Positions 1-5,312 of a stretch of DNA of 5,377 nucleotides are shown here, piece after piece. The DNA is from Nitrospirota bacterium. Its GTDB lineage: Bacteria; Nitrospirota; Nitrospiria; Nitrospirales; Nitrospiraceae. Position numbers and translations under genes: made by a program. The stretch is taken from positions 1,466 through 6,842 of the forward strand of contig JACRLS010000310.1 in the NCBI GenBank assembly GCA_016235225.1, in the 5' to 3' direction. The notes beneath the pieces are model-generated. The model saw only the letters and a list, made by a program, of their open reading frames with translations. It was not told the DNA's origin and ran no database searches. The number at the start of each line of letters is the position of its first letter. The stretch's first letter is position 1.

Positions 1-987
1 ATCGTGGGCGTGGCCGAAGTCAATTCCCAGGCGCCCGGGGTTCGCCTCGCGAAGCGGCTCGGCATCCCGATGACGAGGCGCTATCGGGACCTCCTCGAAA
101 TCGAGAGCGTCGACCTCATCATCGACGTGACGGGCAATCCGGACGTCGAGCGGACCCTGCAGGACTTCCACCGCATGGGCGTGACGGTCATCGGGGGCGG
201 CAGCGCCAAGTTCATGTGGGAGTTGATCGAGGCCCGCATCCGGGCGACCGCCGAAATCGAGAAGACGCTGACCCGCTATCAGACGCTCTATCGGTTGTAC
301 GTGAAGGAAGCCGGGGCCGCGGTGACCGAGGAGCGGACGCGGATCGCCTGTGAGATTCATGATGGCTTGGTGCAGAGCCTCGCGGGCGTCAACTTCAAGC
401 TGGATCTGTGCCAGGAGCTCGTTAAGAAAGACCCGCAAGCCTGCCAGACCAATCTGCGCGAGACCAAGCAGCAACTGAAACTGGCCATCCAGGAAGCGCG
501 GCAGGTCATTCTGAATCTCCGGCCCGTGCATTTTGACAAGCTGGAATTGATCCCCGCCATCACGAATTATTTGAGGTCGTACGAAACGCAATCGCAGATC
601 AGGACCGAATTCAACTCCGTCGGACAGGAGACGCCGCTCTTCCCGAGAACCAAGATTTTCCTGTTCCGCATCGTGCAGGAAGCTCTCAGCAACGTGCAGA
701 AGCACGCGAAGGCCGGCCACGTCTCGGTGCACCTCGAAGTGACGCCTGAGGTCTTGACCGCGACGGTCTCGGACGACGGCGTGGGTTTTGACGCGGAGGC
801 GATTTCCCGCGATCCCGAGAAATGGGATCATTTCGGGCTGCGCGGCATCGTCGAGCGGGCGCGCTTGGTCGGCGGAGAAGCCAACGTCGACTCACGCAAA
901 GGGGAGGGCACCCGCGTGACGGTTCGGGTGCCGCTGGAGACAAAGGAGGTTGAAGGGGATGGAACGGATCCGAGTCTTAATCGCTGA
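1..987 (+). CDS. HisKA_3 (NarX/DesK-type) sensor histidine kinase with Rossmann-like N-terminus, 5' partial
   Basis: The frame is open from the first base, so the true start lies upstream and at least 328 residues are visible. Counting from the GTG codon at base 4, residues 1-75 resemble the later part of a dinucleotide-binding fold (VGVAEVN at the edge, then DLIIDVTGNPDVER and VTVIGGGSAKFMWELI); its first glycine loop would be upstream. Residues 77-110 look like a helical or coiled-coil linker. The HisKA_3 box is ERTRIACEIHDGLVQSLAG, with H119 as the likely phospho-acceptor. The ATPase domain has an N-box (IVQEALSNVQKHA, N230), a G1 box (SDDGVGFD) and a G2 region (FGLRGIVERARLVGG, then GEGTRVTV). 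No transmembrane segment is visible, so a cytoplasmic kinase sensing a nucleotide, redox state or small ligand is possible; the ligand is unknown. It overlaps the response regulator by 29 bp and should phosphorylate it. Kinase identity is secure; the sensory role is inference. Confidence 0.92.
   Translation: MVGVAEVNSQAPGVRLAKRLGIPMTRRYRDLLEIESVDLIIDVTGNPDVERTLQDFHRMGVTVIGGGSAKFMWELIEARIRATAEIEKTLTRYQTLYRLYVKEAGAAVTEERTRIACEIHDGLVQSLAGVNFKLDLCQELVKKDPQACQTNLRETKQQLKLAIQEARQVILNLRPVHFDKLELIPAITNYLRSYETQSQIRTEFNSVGQETPLFPRTKIFLFRIVQEALSNVQKHAKAGHVSVHLEVTPEVLTATVSDDGVGFDAEAISRDPEKWDHFGLRGIVERARLVGGEANVDSRKGEGTRVTVRVPLETKEVEGDGTDPSLNR
943..950 (+). promoter_or_regulatory. Ribosome binding site that decides the response-regulator start
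   Basis: AAGGAGGT lies inside the 3' end of the kinase gene, 8 nt before the ATG at 959. It is a full Shine-Dalgarno match and supports that ATG over the in-frame TTG at 950, which overlaps the site itself. Its position within the upstream coding region suggests translational coupling of kinase and regulator. Confidence 0.8.
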
Positions 988-1630
988 CGATCACCGCGTC
1001 GTGCGGGAGGGCCTGTCGGCCATCCTCAAGACGAAGGAAAATATCGAGGTCGTGGGAGAGGCGCAGGATGGCCAGGAGGCGGTGGAAAAGGCCCGCGCGC
1101 TCGTCCCCGACGTGATTCTCATGGACGTCAGCATGCCCCGCATGACCGGCGTGGAGGCAACCCGGGCGATCAAGCGCGAGTTTCCCCACATCGGCGTCGT
1201 GGCCCTGACGATGTACGAAGAGCAGCAGTACATCTTCGATCTGGTCCGAGCCGGCGCCACCGGCTATCTCCTGAAAGATTCCGAATCCTCACAGATCGTA
1301 GCGGCCATCCGATCGATCTATAAAGGCGAATCGCTGATCCATCCCTCCGTGGCGAGTAAGATTCTGGCCGAGTTTTCGCTGATGGCGCAAAAGAACCGGA
1401 AAAAGCCGTCCTGGGTCGAGCACGACTTGACCGAGCGCGAAATCACCGTCCTGCGGCTCGTGGCGGACGGCAAGACCAACAAAGAAATCGGGAATGCGCT
1501 CGATCTGAGCGAAAAGACGGTCAAGAATCACGTGCGCAACATCTTCCACAAACTCCAAGTCTATGACCGCACGCAAGCGGCCATCTTGGCCATTCGCAAA
1601 GGGCTCATCGAACTCGAGCCGCGGCCCTAG
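959..1630 (+). CDS. NarL/FixJ-family response regulator
   Basis: This 223-residue DNA-binding regulator is the expected partner of the overlapping HisKA_3 kinase. The receiver domain spans about residues 1-120 and carries the acidic pair D10-D11, the phospho-acceptor D56 in VILMDVSMPRMTG, the switch threonine T84 (ALTMYE) and the conserved lysine K106 in GYLLKD. A linker of about 30 residues leads to a LuxR-type helix-turn-helix at about residues 154-217 (LTEREITVLRLVADGKTNKEI, then LSEKTVKNHVRNIFHKL). The length and both domains are normal for the family and all key residues are present. The ATG at 959 is chosen because of the strong ribosome binding site at 943-950. The gene is co-transcribed with the kinase. 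Its targets cannot be read from the window; the electron-transfer genes downstream are candidates by proximity only. Confidence 0.95.
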   Translation: MERIRVLIADDHRVVREGLSAILKTKENIEVVGEAQDGQEAVEKARALVPDVILMDVSMPRMTGVEATRAIKREFPHIGVVALTMYEEQQYIFDLVRAGATGYLLKDSESSQIVAAIRSIYKGESLIHPSVASKILAEFSLMAQKNRKKPSWVEHDLTEREITVLRLVADGKTNKEIGNALDLSEKTVKNHVRNIFHKLQVYDRTQAAILAIRKGLIELEPRP

Positions 1631-1654
1631 GCAAACGCCTGACCTTCACCCTGC

Positions 1655-1679
1655 TCTCTCCCCTGCCGCGGGGGAGAGA
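1655..1679. repeat. GC-rich palindromic hairpin after the response regulator (REP-like; possible 3' end signal)
   Basis: TCTCTCCCC at 1655-1663 is the exact reverse complement of GGGGAGAGA at 1671-1679, giving a 9-bp stem with a 7-nt loop, 24 nt past the stop codon of the response regulator. There is no T-run on either side, so it is not a classic intrinsic terminator on either strand. The form (CTCTCCCC, short GC loop, GGGGAGAG) resembles dispersed intergenic palindromes of REP type that I know from many GC-rich genomes. Copy number cannot be judged from one window. It may protect or end the two-component transcript. Confidence 0.45.
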
Positions 1680-1910
1680 CGTAGGTAAAGAGGGAAATGA
1701 GTCACGGGTGAGACTCTCATGGTCCTGTCCGCCGATGAGTGGGGCTTGATGACGGACCCGCGTCCCTCTGGTCTGCACACGGCACGCCCATCCTCCCGAT
1801 CTCTCTGGCTGTCTCGCCGCCGTCCCAGCAACAGGCCCTGCCCGTCCCTGAACCACTCGACGAGAGGCCAATAGACCGTAGACCGTGCGGTTGCGTCCTT
1901 TTCGAAGGTC

Positions 1911-1949
1911 CTCCGTCTGTAGAGGTAGGCGGAGCAATGACCCTCCGCC
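1911..1949 (+). promoter_or_regulatory. Candidate leader with two mutually exclusive hairpins upstream of the arsI-like gene
   Basis: Hairpin A pairs CTCCGTCT (1911-1918) with AGGCGGAG (1927-1934), 8 bp including one G-T wobble, with an 8-nt loop. Hairpin B pairs GGCGGAG (1928-1934) with CTCCGCC (1943-1949), a perfect 7-bp stem with an 8-nt loop. Both use the same GGCGGAG arm, so only one can form at a time. The structure ends 7 nt before the ribosome binding site of the arsI-like gene. The pairing is read directly from the sequence; a regulatory switch is inference, and GC-rich DNA makes short stems common. Confidence 0.3.
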
Positions 1950-1956
1950 GGTTACA

Positions 1957-1964
1957 AGAGGAGG
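1957..1964 (+). promoter_or_regulatory. Ribosome binding site of the arsI-like gene
   Basis: AGAGGAGG is placed 6 nt before the ATG at 1971. It is a strong Shine-Dalgarno match that fixes this start and lies just downstream of the competing hairpins. Confidence 0.75.
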
Positions 1965-1970
1965 TGCCGC

Positions 1971-2417
1971 ATGAGACCCCATCTTTCATTGGATGTTCGG
2001 AATGTGCCCGCGTCGGTGGCATTTTATCAGAAGGTCTTCGGAGTGACCCCTCAGAAACAGACGGCAGATTACGCCAAGTTCGACCTGGCGGTCCCCGCGT
2101 TGAACCTCTCGCTGGTGTCATCCACCGGCATGATCAGTGTGGTGAATCACTTGGGCATCGAGGTTGAGTCGGCCGAGGAGATCGCCGGCTGGAAGCAGCG
2201 CCTGCAAGAACAGGGTATTCTCGAAAAGGTCGAGGACAACATCGTCTGTTGCTTCGCGCGACAGGATAAGCTGTGGTTCACGGATCCGGACGGCAATGCC
2301 TGGGAAGTCTTTACCGTCCATGAGCAACTCGACGTCACGGGACCGCTCAAGCAAACCGGCTGCTGTGTGCCGAAGAGCCACGGGGCGGCGGAACCGGCGA
2401 CTTGCAGGGCGTCGTAA
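1971..2417 (+). CDS. arsI: ArsI/CadI-family metalloenzyme (putative C-As lyase, VOC fold)
   Basis: This 148-residue protein belongs to the vicinal-oxygen-chelate (glyoxalase/dioxygenase) superfamily and matches the ArsI/CadI branch. Characterised ArsI enzymes are Fe(II)-dependent dioxygenases that split the carbon-arsenic bond of trivalent methylarsenicals in the cytoplasm, releasing As(III). The expected metal ligands are visible: H4 (MRPHLSLDV), H60 (VVNHLGIEV) and E112 (DPDGNAWEVF). The adjacent pair C93-C94 (NIVCCFARQDKLWFTDPDG) is the hallmark that binds the trivalent arsenical. The C-terminus carries a further C131-C132 and C145, as is usual for the family. Length is normal. No arsR, arsM or arsenite pump lies in the window. 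A SigZ-type sigma factor follows after 41 bp, so the two are probably co-transcribed. A CadI-like cadmium-induced role is the main alternative. Confidence 0.85.
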   Translation: MRPHLSLDVRNVPASVAFYQKVFGVTPQKQTADYAKFDLAVPALNLSLVSSTGMISVVNHLGIEVESAEEIAGWKQRLQEQGILEKVEDNIVCCFARQDKLWFTDPDGNAWEVFTVHEQLDVTGPLKQTGCCVPKSHGAAEPATCRAS

Positions 2418-2444
2418 GGGGAGCGTACCGTAGGGACTGGGTTC

Positions 2445-2450
2445 AGGGAG
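2445..2450 (+). promoter_or_regulatory. Ribosome binding site that decides the sigma-factor start
   Basis: AGGGAG lies 8 nt before the ATG at 2459. This supports the ATG over the in-frame TTG at 2402, which lies inside the arsI-like gene and has no comparable site. Confidence 0.6.
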
Positions 2451-2458
2451 ATCCGATC

Positions 2459-3088
2459 ATGACGCCGGACATGCAGGACATCTGGCGGGAGGTCCACGTC
2501 GGGCTTCGAGTCTTTATCGCGAAGCGCGTGGGGAACGAAGCAGAGGCGGATGACATCGTCCAAGAGGTGTTCCTGCGGGCGCATCGGAGGATCGGCAGCC
2601 TCAAGGATTCGCGCCGAATGGTCTCGTGGCTCTTTCAGATCGCGCGCCACGCGATCATCGATCACTACCGAACGGCGGCGCGCCGGCGCGAACAGCCGGC
2701 CGGCCTGGCGGGTGACATGGAGACCGTGCATCCTGTGCCCGCGGCGCCCATCATCGGTGAGGAGGCCGGCTCGGGCCGGCTCCGCGGGGAGCTGGCCGGC
2801 TGCCTGCGGCCCATGATCGAGGCATTGCCGACCCCGTATCGAGAGGCCGTCACGCTCGTGGAACTGGAAGGTCTTACGCAACAGACCGCGGCCAAGCAGT
2901 TGGGTCTCTCAGTCTCCGGCATGAAATCGCGCGTCCAGCGAGGGCGCCGGCTGTTGAAAGAGATGCTCGATGACTGTTGCCTTATCCAGCTCGACCGCCG
3001 CCGCCGGGTGATGGACTACGACGTGCGCGATCCACAGGCCGCTCCATGCGGCAGTTCATGGACTCAAATCCCGCCTCGATCTCAGTAA
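2459..3088 (+). CDS. sigZ: ECF RNA polymerase sigma factor, SigZ type
   Basis: A 209-residue group 4 (ECF) sigma factor. Region 2 spans about residues 8-75: WREVHVGLRVFIAKRV, AEADDIVQEVFLRAHRRI (core-binding region 2.1/2.2) and SWLFQIARHAIIDHYR (-10 recognition, 2.3/2.4). A variable linker of about 40 residues, rich in Gly and Ala and coded by repeated GGCCGGCT octamers, leads to region 4 at about residues 115-170 (LPTPYREAVTLVELEGLTQQT, then LGLSVSGMKSRVQRGRRLLKEM), the -35 binding helix-turn-helix. The tail DDCC followed by a D-R-R-x-x-V-x-D-Y pattern (residues 171-187) is the feature that points to the SigZ family, whose members end in a CCHFEFDR-like stretch. The last 20 or so residues add another cysteine, C197. 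An alternative start is the ATG at residue 5. No anti-sigma gene is adjacent. The subfamily call rests on memory of the family pattern. Confidence 0.85.
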   Translation: MTPDMQDIWREVHVGLRVFIAKRVGNEAEADDIVQEVFLRAHRRIGSLKDSRRMVSWLFQIARHAIIDHYRTAARRREQPAGLAGDMETVHPVPAAPIIGEEAGSGRLRGELAGCLRPMIEALPTPYREAVTLVELEGLTQQTAAKQLGLSVSGMKSRVQRGRRLLKEMLDDCCLIQLDRRRRVMDYDVRDPQAAPCGSSWTQIPPRSQ

Positions 3089-3248
3089 CCCGGTCAGGTT
3101 GCCGCGTCGTTCCGCCGACAGATCGTCCCTTTCCCCCCCCTTCCCTCCCCAGTGTCGCTGATGGGTGTCGATTGCTCTCAAGTCTCGTGCACCCTCACCG
3201 ATAAGGTAAACTAGGGCCAAGAGGACCTATCTCTTCAGGGGGGGGCAA
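3089..3248. other. 160-bp intergenic region upstream of the cytochrome-porin gene
   Basis: This gap probably holds the promoter of the cytochrome-porin gene. An A/T-rich patch (ATAAGGTAAACT, 3201-3212) could supply a -10 element, but no matching -35 is evident. A pyrimidine tract with eight consecutive C residues (3133-3140) faces the eight-G run at the ribosome binding site. A weak 6-bp hairpin with one wobble pair (3085-3102) overlaps the sigma-factor stop codon and lacks a T-run, so I do not call a terminator. Confidence 0.4.
3237..3245 (+). promoter_or_regulatory. G8-run ribosome binding site of the cytochrome-porin gene
   Basis: A single A followed by eight G residues ends 3 nt before the ATG at 3249. 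It is the only Shine-Dalgarno-like purine stretch near this start. A homopolymer here is unusual because a change in its length would shift the spacing to the start codon. Confidence 0.5.
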
Positions 3249-4748
3249 ATGGATCGATTTCTGTGTATGAGAGGCGGGAGCTGGGTGTCTCTCGCGAAGG
3301 GGCTCGTTCACCCGTGGAACAGACAATTATTGAAACCTGTCGCGTTGGGCCTGCTCGTGACAATGATCGCCATCCTGACATCGAGCTTACGAGAAAACGC
3401 GTTCGCCATCCCGGCGTTCGCGCGCAAGCACAACATGGCCTGCAACAATTGCCACGCGGCCAGCTTTCCCAAACTCAACGATTTCGGCAACCGCTTTCGT
3501 GACCAGGGCTACCAGGTCGGCAGCGACGAAGACCTGCCCGGCGAGACCCATTTCGCCTACTGGCCCGTCTCGATCCGCACCACGGTCGGATACCAGTATG
3601 CCACCGCGAGCAAGCTCGGCGTCGGAGGACCTCCGGCGACGAGTCAGGCCTATGCTTCGGGGTCGAGTCTCGGCTTTACCGGCCTGGACATCTTGAGCTT
3701 CGGCACCCTCGCGCGGAACGTGTCCTTTGGCATGGTGTATGTCCCCGGCCTGGCGGGGGCCGCGGTGAATACCGGCTCCACCGCCGCCGGCGGAGCCGAT
3801 CTGGAATATGCCTTCGTGCGGTTCAACAACATTATGGGGAACAGCCTCCTGAACTTCAGGATCGGCAAGCATGAGATCGACCTGCCCTTCAGCGAAAAGC
3901 GCAGCCCGACGCTCAACAGCGTGTTCGTGGCCTATCACTATCAACCAGGCACGCCGTTCGGCCGCGCGTTCAGTAATCCGGCCGGCAATCCGGCCTACGC
4001 CAACGCGAACGACTTCGCGCTCGGCGACAATCAGCTCGGCGTCGAGATGATGGGCTGGAAGGATACGGAGGCGACGGACGGGACGTTTCGCTATTCCGTC
4101 AACGTGTTGTCGAATGCCGCTGTGAACCAGGGCGGGGCCGGAGGCGGCCGCAACTTGATGATGTATGGCCACGTCACCCAGTCCTTCAAGGGGTACGGGT
4201 TTACCGAGGGGCATCGGATCGGGCTCTTCGGCATGTTCGGCCAGGCCCCGACTGTGGCGAATGCCGCGTCTGCGGCAGGCCCCCCAGTCACTCCTATTAC
4301 AGGAGCCGGCAAGGACAGCAAGACCTTCTCCCGCGTTGGTGTGGACCTCAGCACGACGGCGCTCAACGGCGACCTGAACGTCTTCGGCATGTTCATGTAC
4401 GCCAAAGACAGCAAGGATCTCTTTTCGACCCAGGGGGTGGCGGCCCCCAACACGGCGGAATGGCACGGCGGCTTTGTGGAGGCTGACTATACGATCACCG
4501 GACCGCTGGTGGGCTATTACCGCTATGACTGGGTCCGCAACATGGTTCAGGGCGACCGGACCTTTGCCAGGCAGTTCGGCGATGTGGATTCGCACACGCT
4601 CGTCCTGCGCCATAATTTCCTGGTCACCAAGCGCCTGGGCGCGGCCTGGCACACGGAGTACACCAATACCCGGTCGAAGGCGACCGGGGCGTTCGGCGGG
4701 GATCAGACCGCGAATGTCTTATTCACGGGGGTCGACTTTGCGCTCTGA
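3249..4748 (+). CDS. Cyc2-like fused monoheme cytochrome c-porin (outer membrane)
   Basis: The 499-residue product has a hydrophobic segment at residues 30-47 and a likely signal-peptidase site after AFA (residue 53). Immediately after it comes IPAFARKHNMACNNCHAA, with a single c-type heme site C65-N-N-C68-H69, then FPKLNDFGNRFRDQGYQ. This P-x-FAR...CxxCH...P-x-LN-x-FG-x-x-F-x-x-x-GY layout is the signature of Cyc2-type proteins. The rest, about residues 95-499, has alternating strand-like segments with Gly/Ala/Ser-rich loops, no further cysteine, and a beta-strand-like C-terminus (VLFTGVDFAL), as in outer-membrane barrels. Cyc2 of iron oxidisers is of similar length (about 485 residues in Acidithiobacillus) and takes electrons from Fe(II) at the cell surface. 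Whether this member oxidises iron or exchanges electrons with another partner cannot be read. The n-region before the hydrophobic core is long, so an internal start is possible. A cupredoxin gene follows after 117 bp and could be its periplasmic partner. Confidence 0.75.
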   Translation: MDRFLCMRGGSWVSLAKGLVHPWNRQLLKPVALGLLVTMIAILTSSLRENAFAIPAFARKHNMACNNCHAASFPKLNDFGNRFRDQGYQVGSDEDLPGETHFAYWPVSIRTTVGYQYATASKLGVGGPPATSQAYASGSSLGFTGLDILSFGTLARNVSFGMVYVPGLAGAAVNTGSTAAGGADLEYAFVRFNNIMGNSLLNFRIGKHEIDLPFSEKRSPTLNSVFVAYHYQPGTPFGRAFSNPAGNPAYANANDFALGDNQLGVEMMGWKDTEATDGTFRYSVNVLSNAAVNQGGAGGGRNLMMYGHVTQSFKGYGFTEGHRIGLFGMFGQAPTVANAASAAGPPVTPITGAGKDSKTFSRVGVDLSTTALNGDLNVFGMFMYAKDSKDLFSTQGVAAPNTAEWHGGFVEADYTITGPLVGYYRYDWVRNMVQGDRTFARQFGDVDSHTLVLRHNFLVTKRLGAAWHTEYTNTRSKATGAFGGDQTANVLFTGVDFAL

Positions 4749-4865
4749 CCGTCGAGCTGGATGCTGAGGGAGGCAGGCTGAGTGAGCTTAAGATTTGGGC
4801 CCCAACGGCCGATCTTTGTTATGGCGCGGCATGGCCTCGATGATGCGAACTGAGGGAGGGGTGTG

Positions 4866-5288
4866 ATGAAGGACTACAAGCAATCCAGATCGTTCAAGAG
4901 GCAGAGGCTCATCCGAGTGTTCGTCACCCTCCTATTGGGATGGGGAGTTCCCCAGTTGGCTTCGGCGGAAACACACGAAATCAACATGAAGGATCGGCGA
5001 TTCTCGACGGAAACAATGAGGATCAAGGTCGGGGAGACTGTGAAGTGGGTGAATGACGATACGGAGTTGCACCAGGTCATCAGCGGGCGGACGCTCTCCG
5101 ACAAGGACCTGGGCCAGCCCATGAATTCGGGAGTCATGCTGTGGAATGCCGCGTATGCCTACACCTTCACGAAATCCGGCGCCTATCCGTACATGTGTGT
5201 CATTCATCGCGCCTTAGACGAGCACCAGGGCGCGCGCAGCATGGTCGGCGAAATCATCGTCACCGATGGTGCTGAGTCGCCACGGTGA
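4866..5288 (+). CDS. Exported cupredoxin (type-1 blue copper protein, plastocyanin/amicyanin-like)
   Basis: A 140-residue periplasmic copper protein, expected to shuttle single electrons. Residues 1-34 form a Sec signal peptide: a basic n-region (KRQRLIR), a hydrophobic core (VFVTLLLGWGV) and cleavage after ASA. The mature part of about 106 residues has a cupredoxin pattern: MRIKVGETVKWVNDD, ligand H69 (ELHQV), TFTKSGAYPYMC with ligand C111, H114 three residues on, and M126 (SMVGEIIVTD) as the likely axial ligand. The C-to-M loop is long: C-x2-H-x11-M against C-x2-H-x4-M in plastocyanin. The start is the ATG at 4866, 4 nt after GAGGGAGGGG (4852-4861); an in-frame GTG at 4863 is the alternative. 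It follows the cytochrome-porin gene by 117 bp, and a near-copy of its signal-peptide sequence begins 24 bp after its stop. Confidence 0.88.
   Translation: MKDYKQSRSFKRQRLIRVFVTLLLGWGVPQLASAETHEINMKDRRFSTETMRIKVGETVKWVNDDTELHQVISGRTLSDKDLGQPMNSGVMLWNAAYAYTFTKSGAYPYMCVIHRALDEHQGARSMVGEIIVTDGAESPR
4888..4933 (+). repeat. 46-bp direct repeat, copy 1 (cupredoxin signal-peptide coding)
   Basis: These 46 bases are identical to 5332-5377, at an offset of 444 bp. They encode the basic n-region and first part of the hydrophobic core of the signal peptide. Identity is uninterrupted at the nucleotide level, including third codon positions, while the bases just upstream diverge. Confidence 0.95.
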
Positions 5289-5312
5289 GATGAGCGGAGG
5301 GAGGGGGCTGTC

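Larger units (their letters stand above)
1631..1970. other. 340-bp intergenic region between the two-component pair and the arsI-like gene
   Basis: I see no convincing gene here. Open frames on both strands lack family motifs and run into the flanking genes as shadows. The first 50 bp hold the palindrome at 1655-1679. A weaker inverted repeat, GAGTC at 1699-1703 with GACTC at 1712-1716, follows. A perfect 7-bp tandem repeat (TAGACCG twice, 1872-1885) and a small CCTT-TTCG-AAGG hairpin (1897-1908) lie nearer the arsI-like gene, followed by the two competing hairpins at 1911-1949. The promoter for the arsI-like gene should lie here, but I find no clear -35/-10 pair. Confidence 0.6.

Noticed and set aside
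1699..1716. GAGTC/GACTC inverted repeat as an operator or terminator
   Set aside because: Only 5 bp of pairing with no T-run and no nearby gene start; well within chance.
1605..1982. Minus-strand open frames covering the intergenic region
   Set aside because: Their sequence comes from reading through the palindrome and other non-coding DNA, and no motif is visible.
1739..2167. 142-residue open frame on the + strand across the intergenic region into the arsI-like gene
   Set aside because: The composition is unlike a folded protein, there is no ribosome binding site at its start, and the second half is simply another frame of the arsI-like gene.
2402..2458. TTG start adding 19 residues to the sigma factor
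   Set aside because: It overlaps the end of the arsI-like gene and lacks a good ribosome binding site, while the ATG at 2459 has AGGGAG at proper spacing and matches the usual N-terminus of the family.
2147..2881. 244-residue open frame on the minus strand across the arsI-like and sigma-factor genes
   Set aside because: It spans two well-supported genes on the other strand and has no recognisable motif or ribosome binding site.
3085..3102. Possible terminator hairpin after the sigma factor
   Set aside because: The stem is only 6 bp with one wobble pair, overlaps the stop codon and has no T-run.
3387..4652. 421-residue open frame on the minus strand opposite the cytochrome-porin gene
   Set aside because: It shows no family motif, is rich in His, Arg, Gly and Ala, and lies opposite a clear signal-peptide, heme-motif and barrel gene. 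Long antisense frames are expected in GC-rich DNA.
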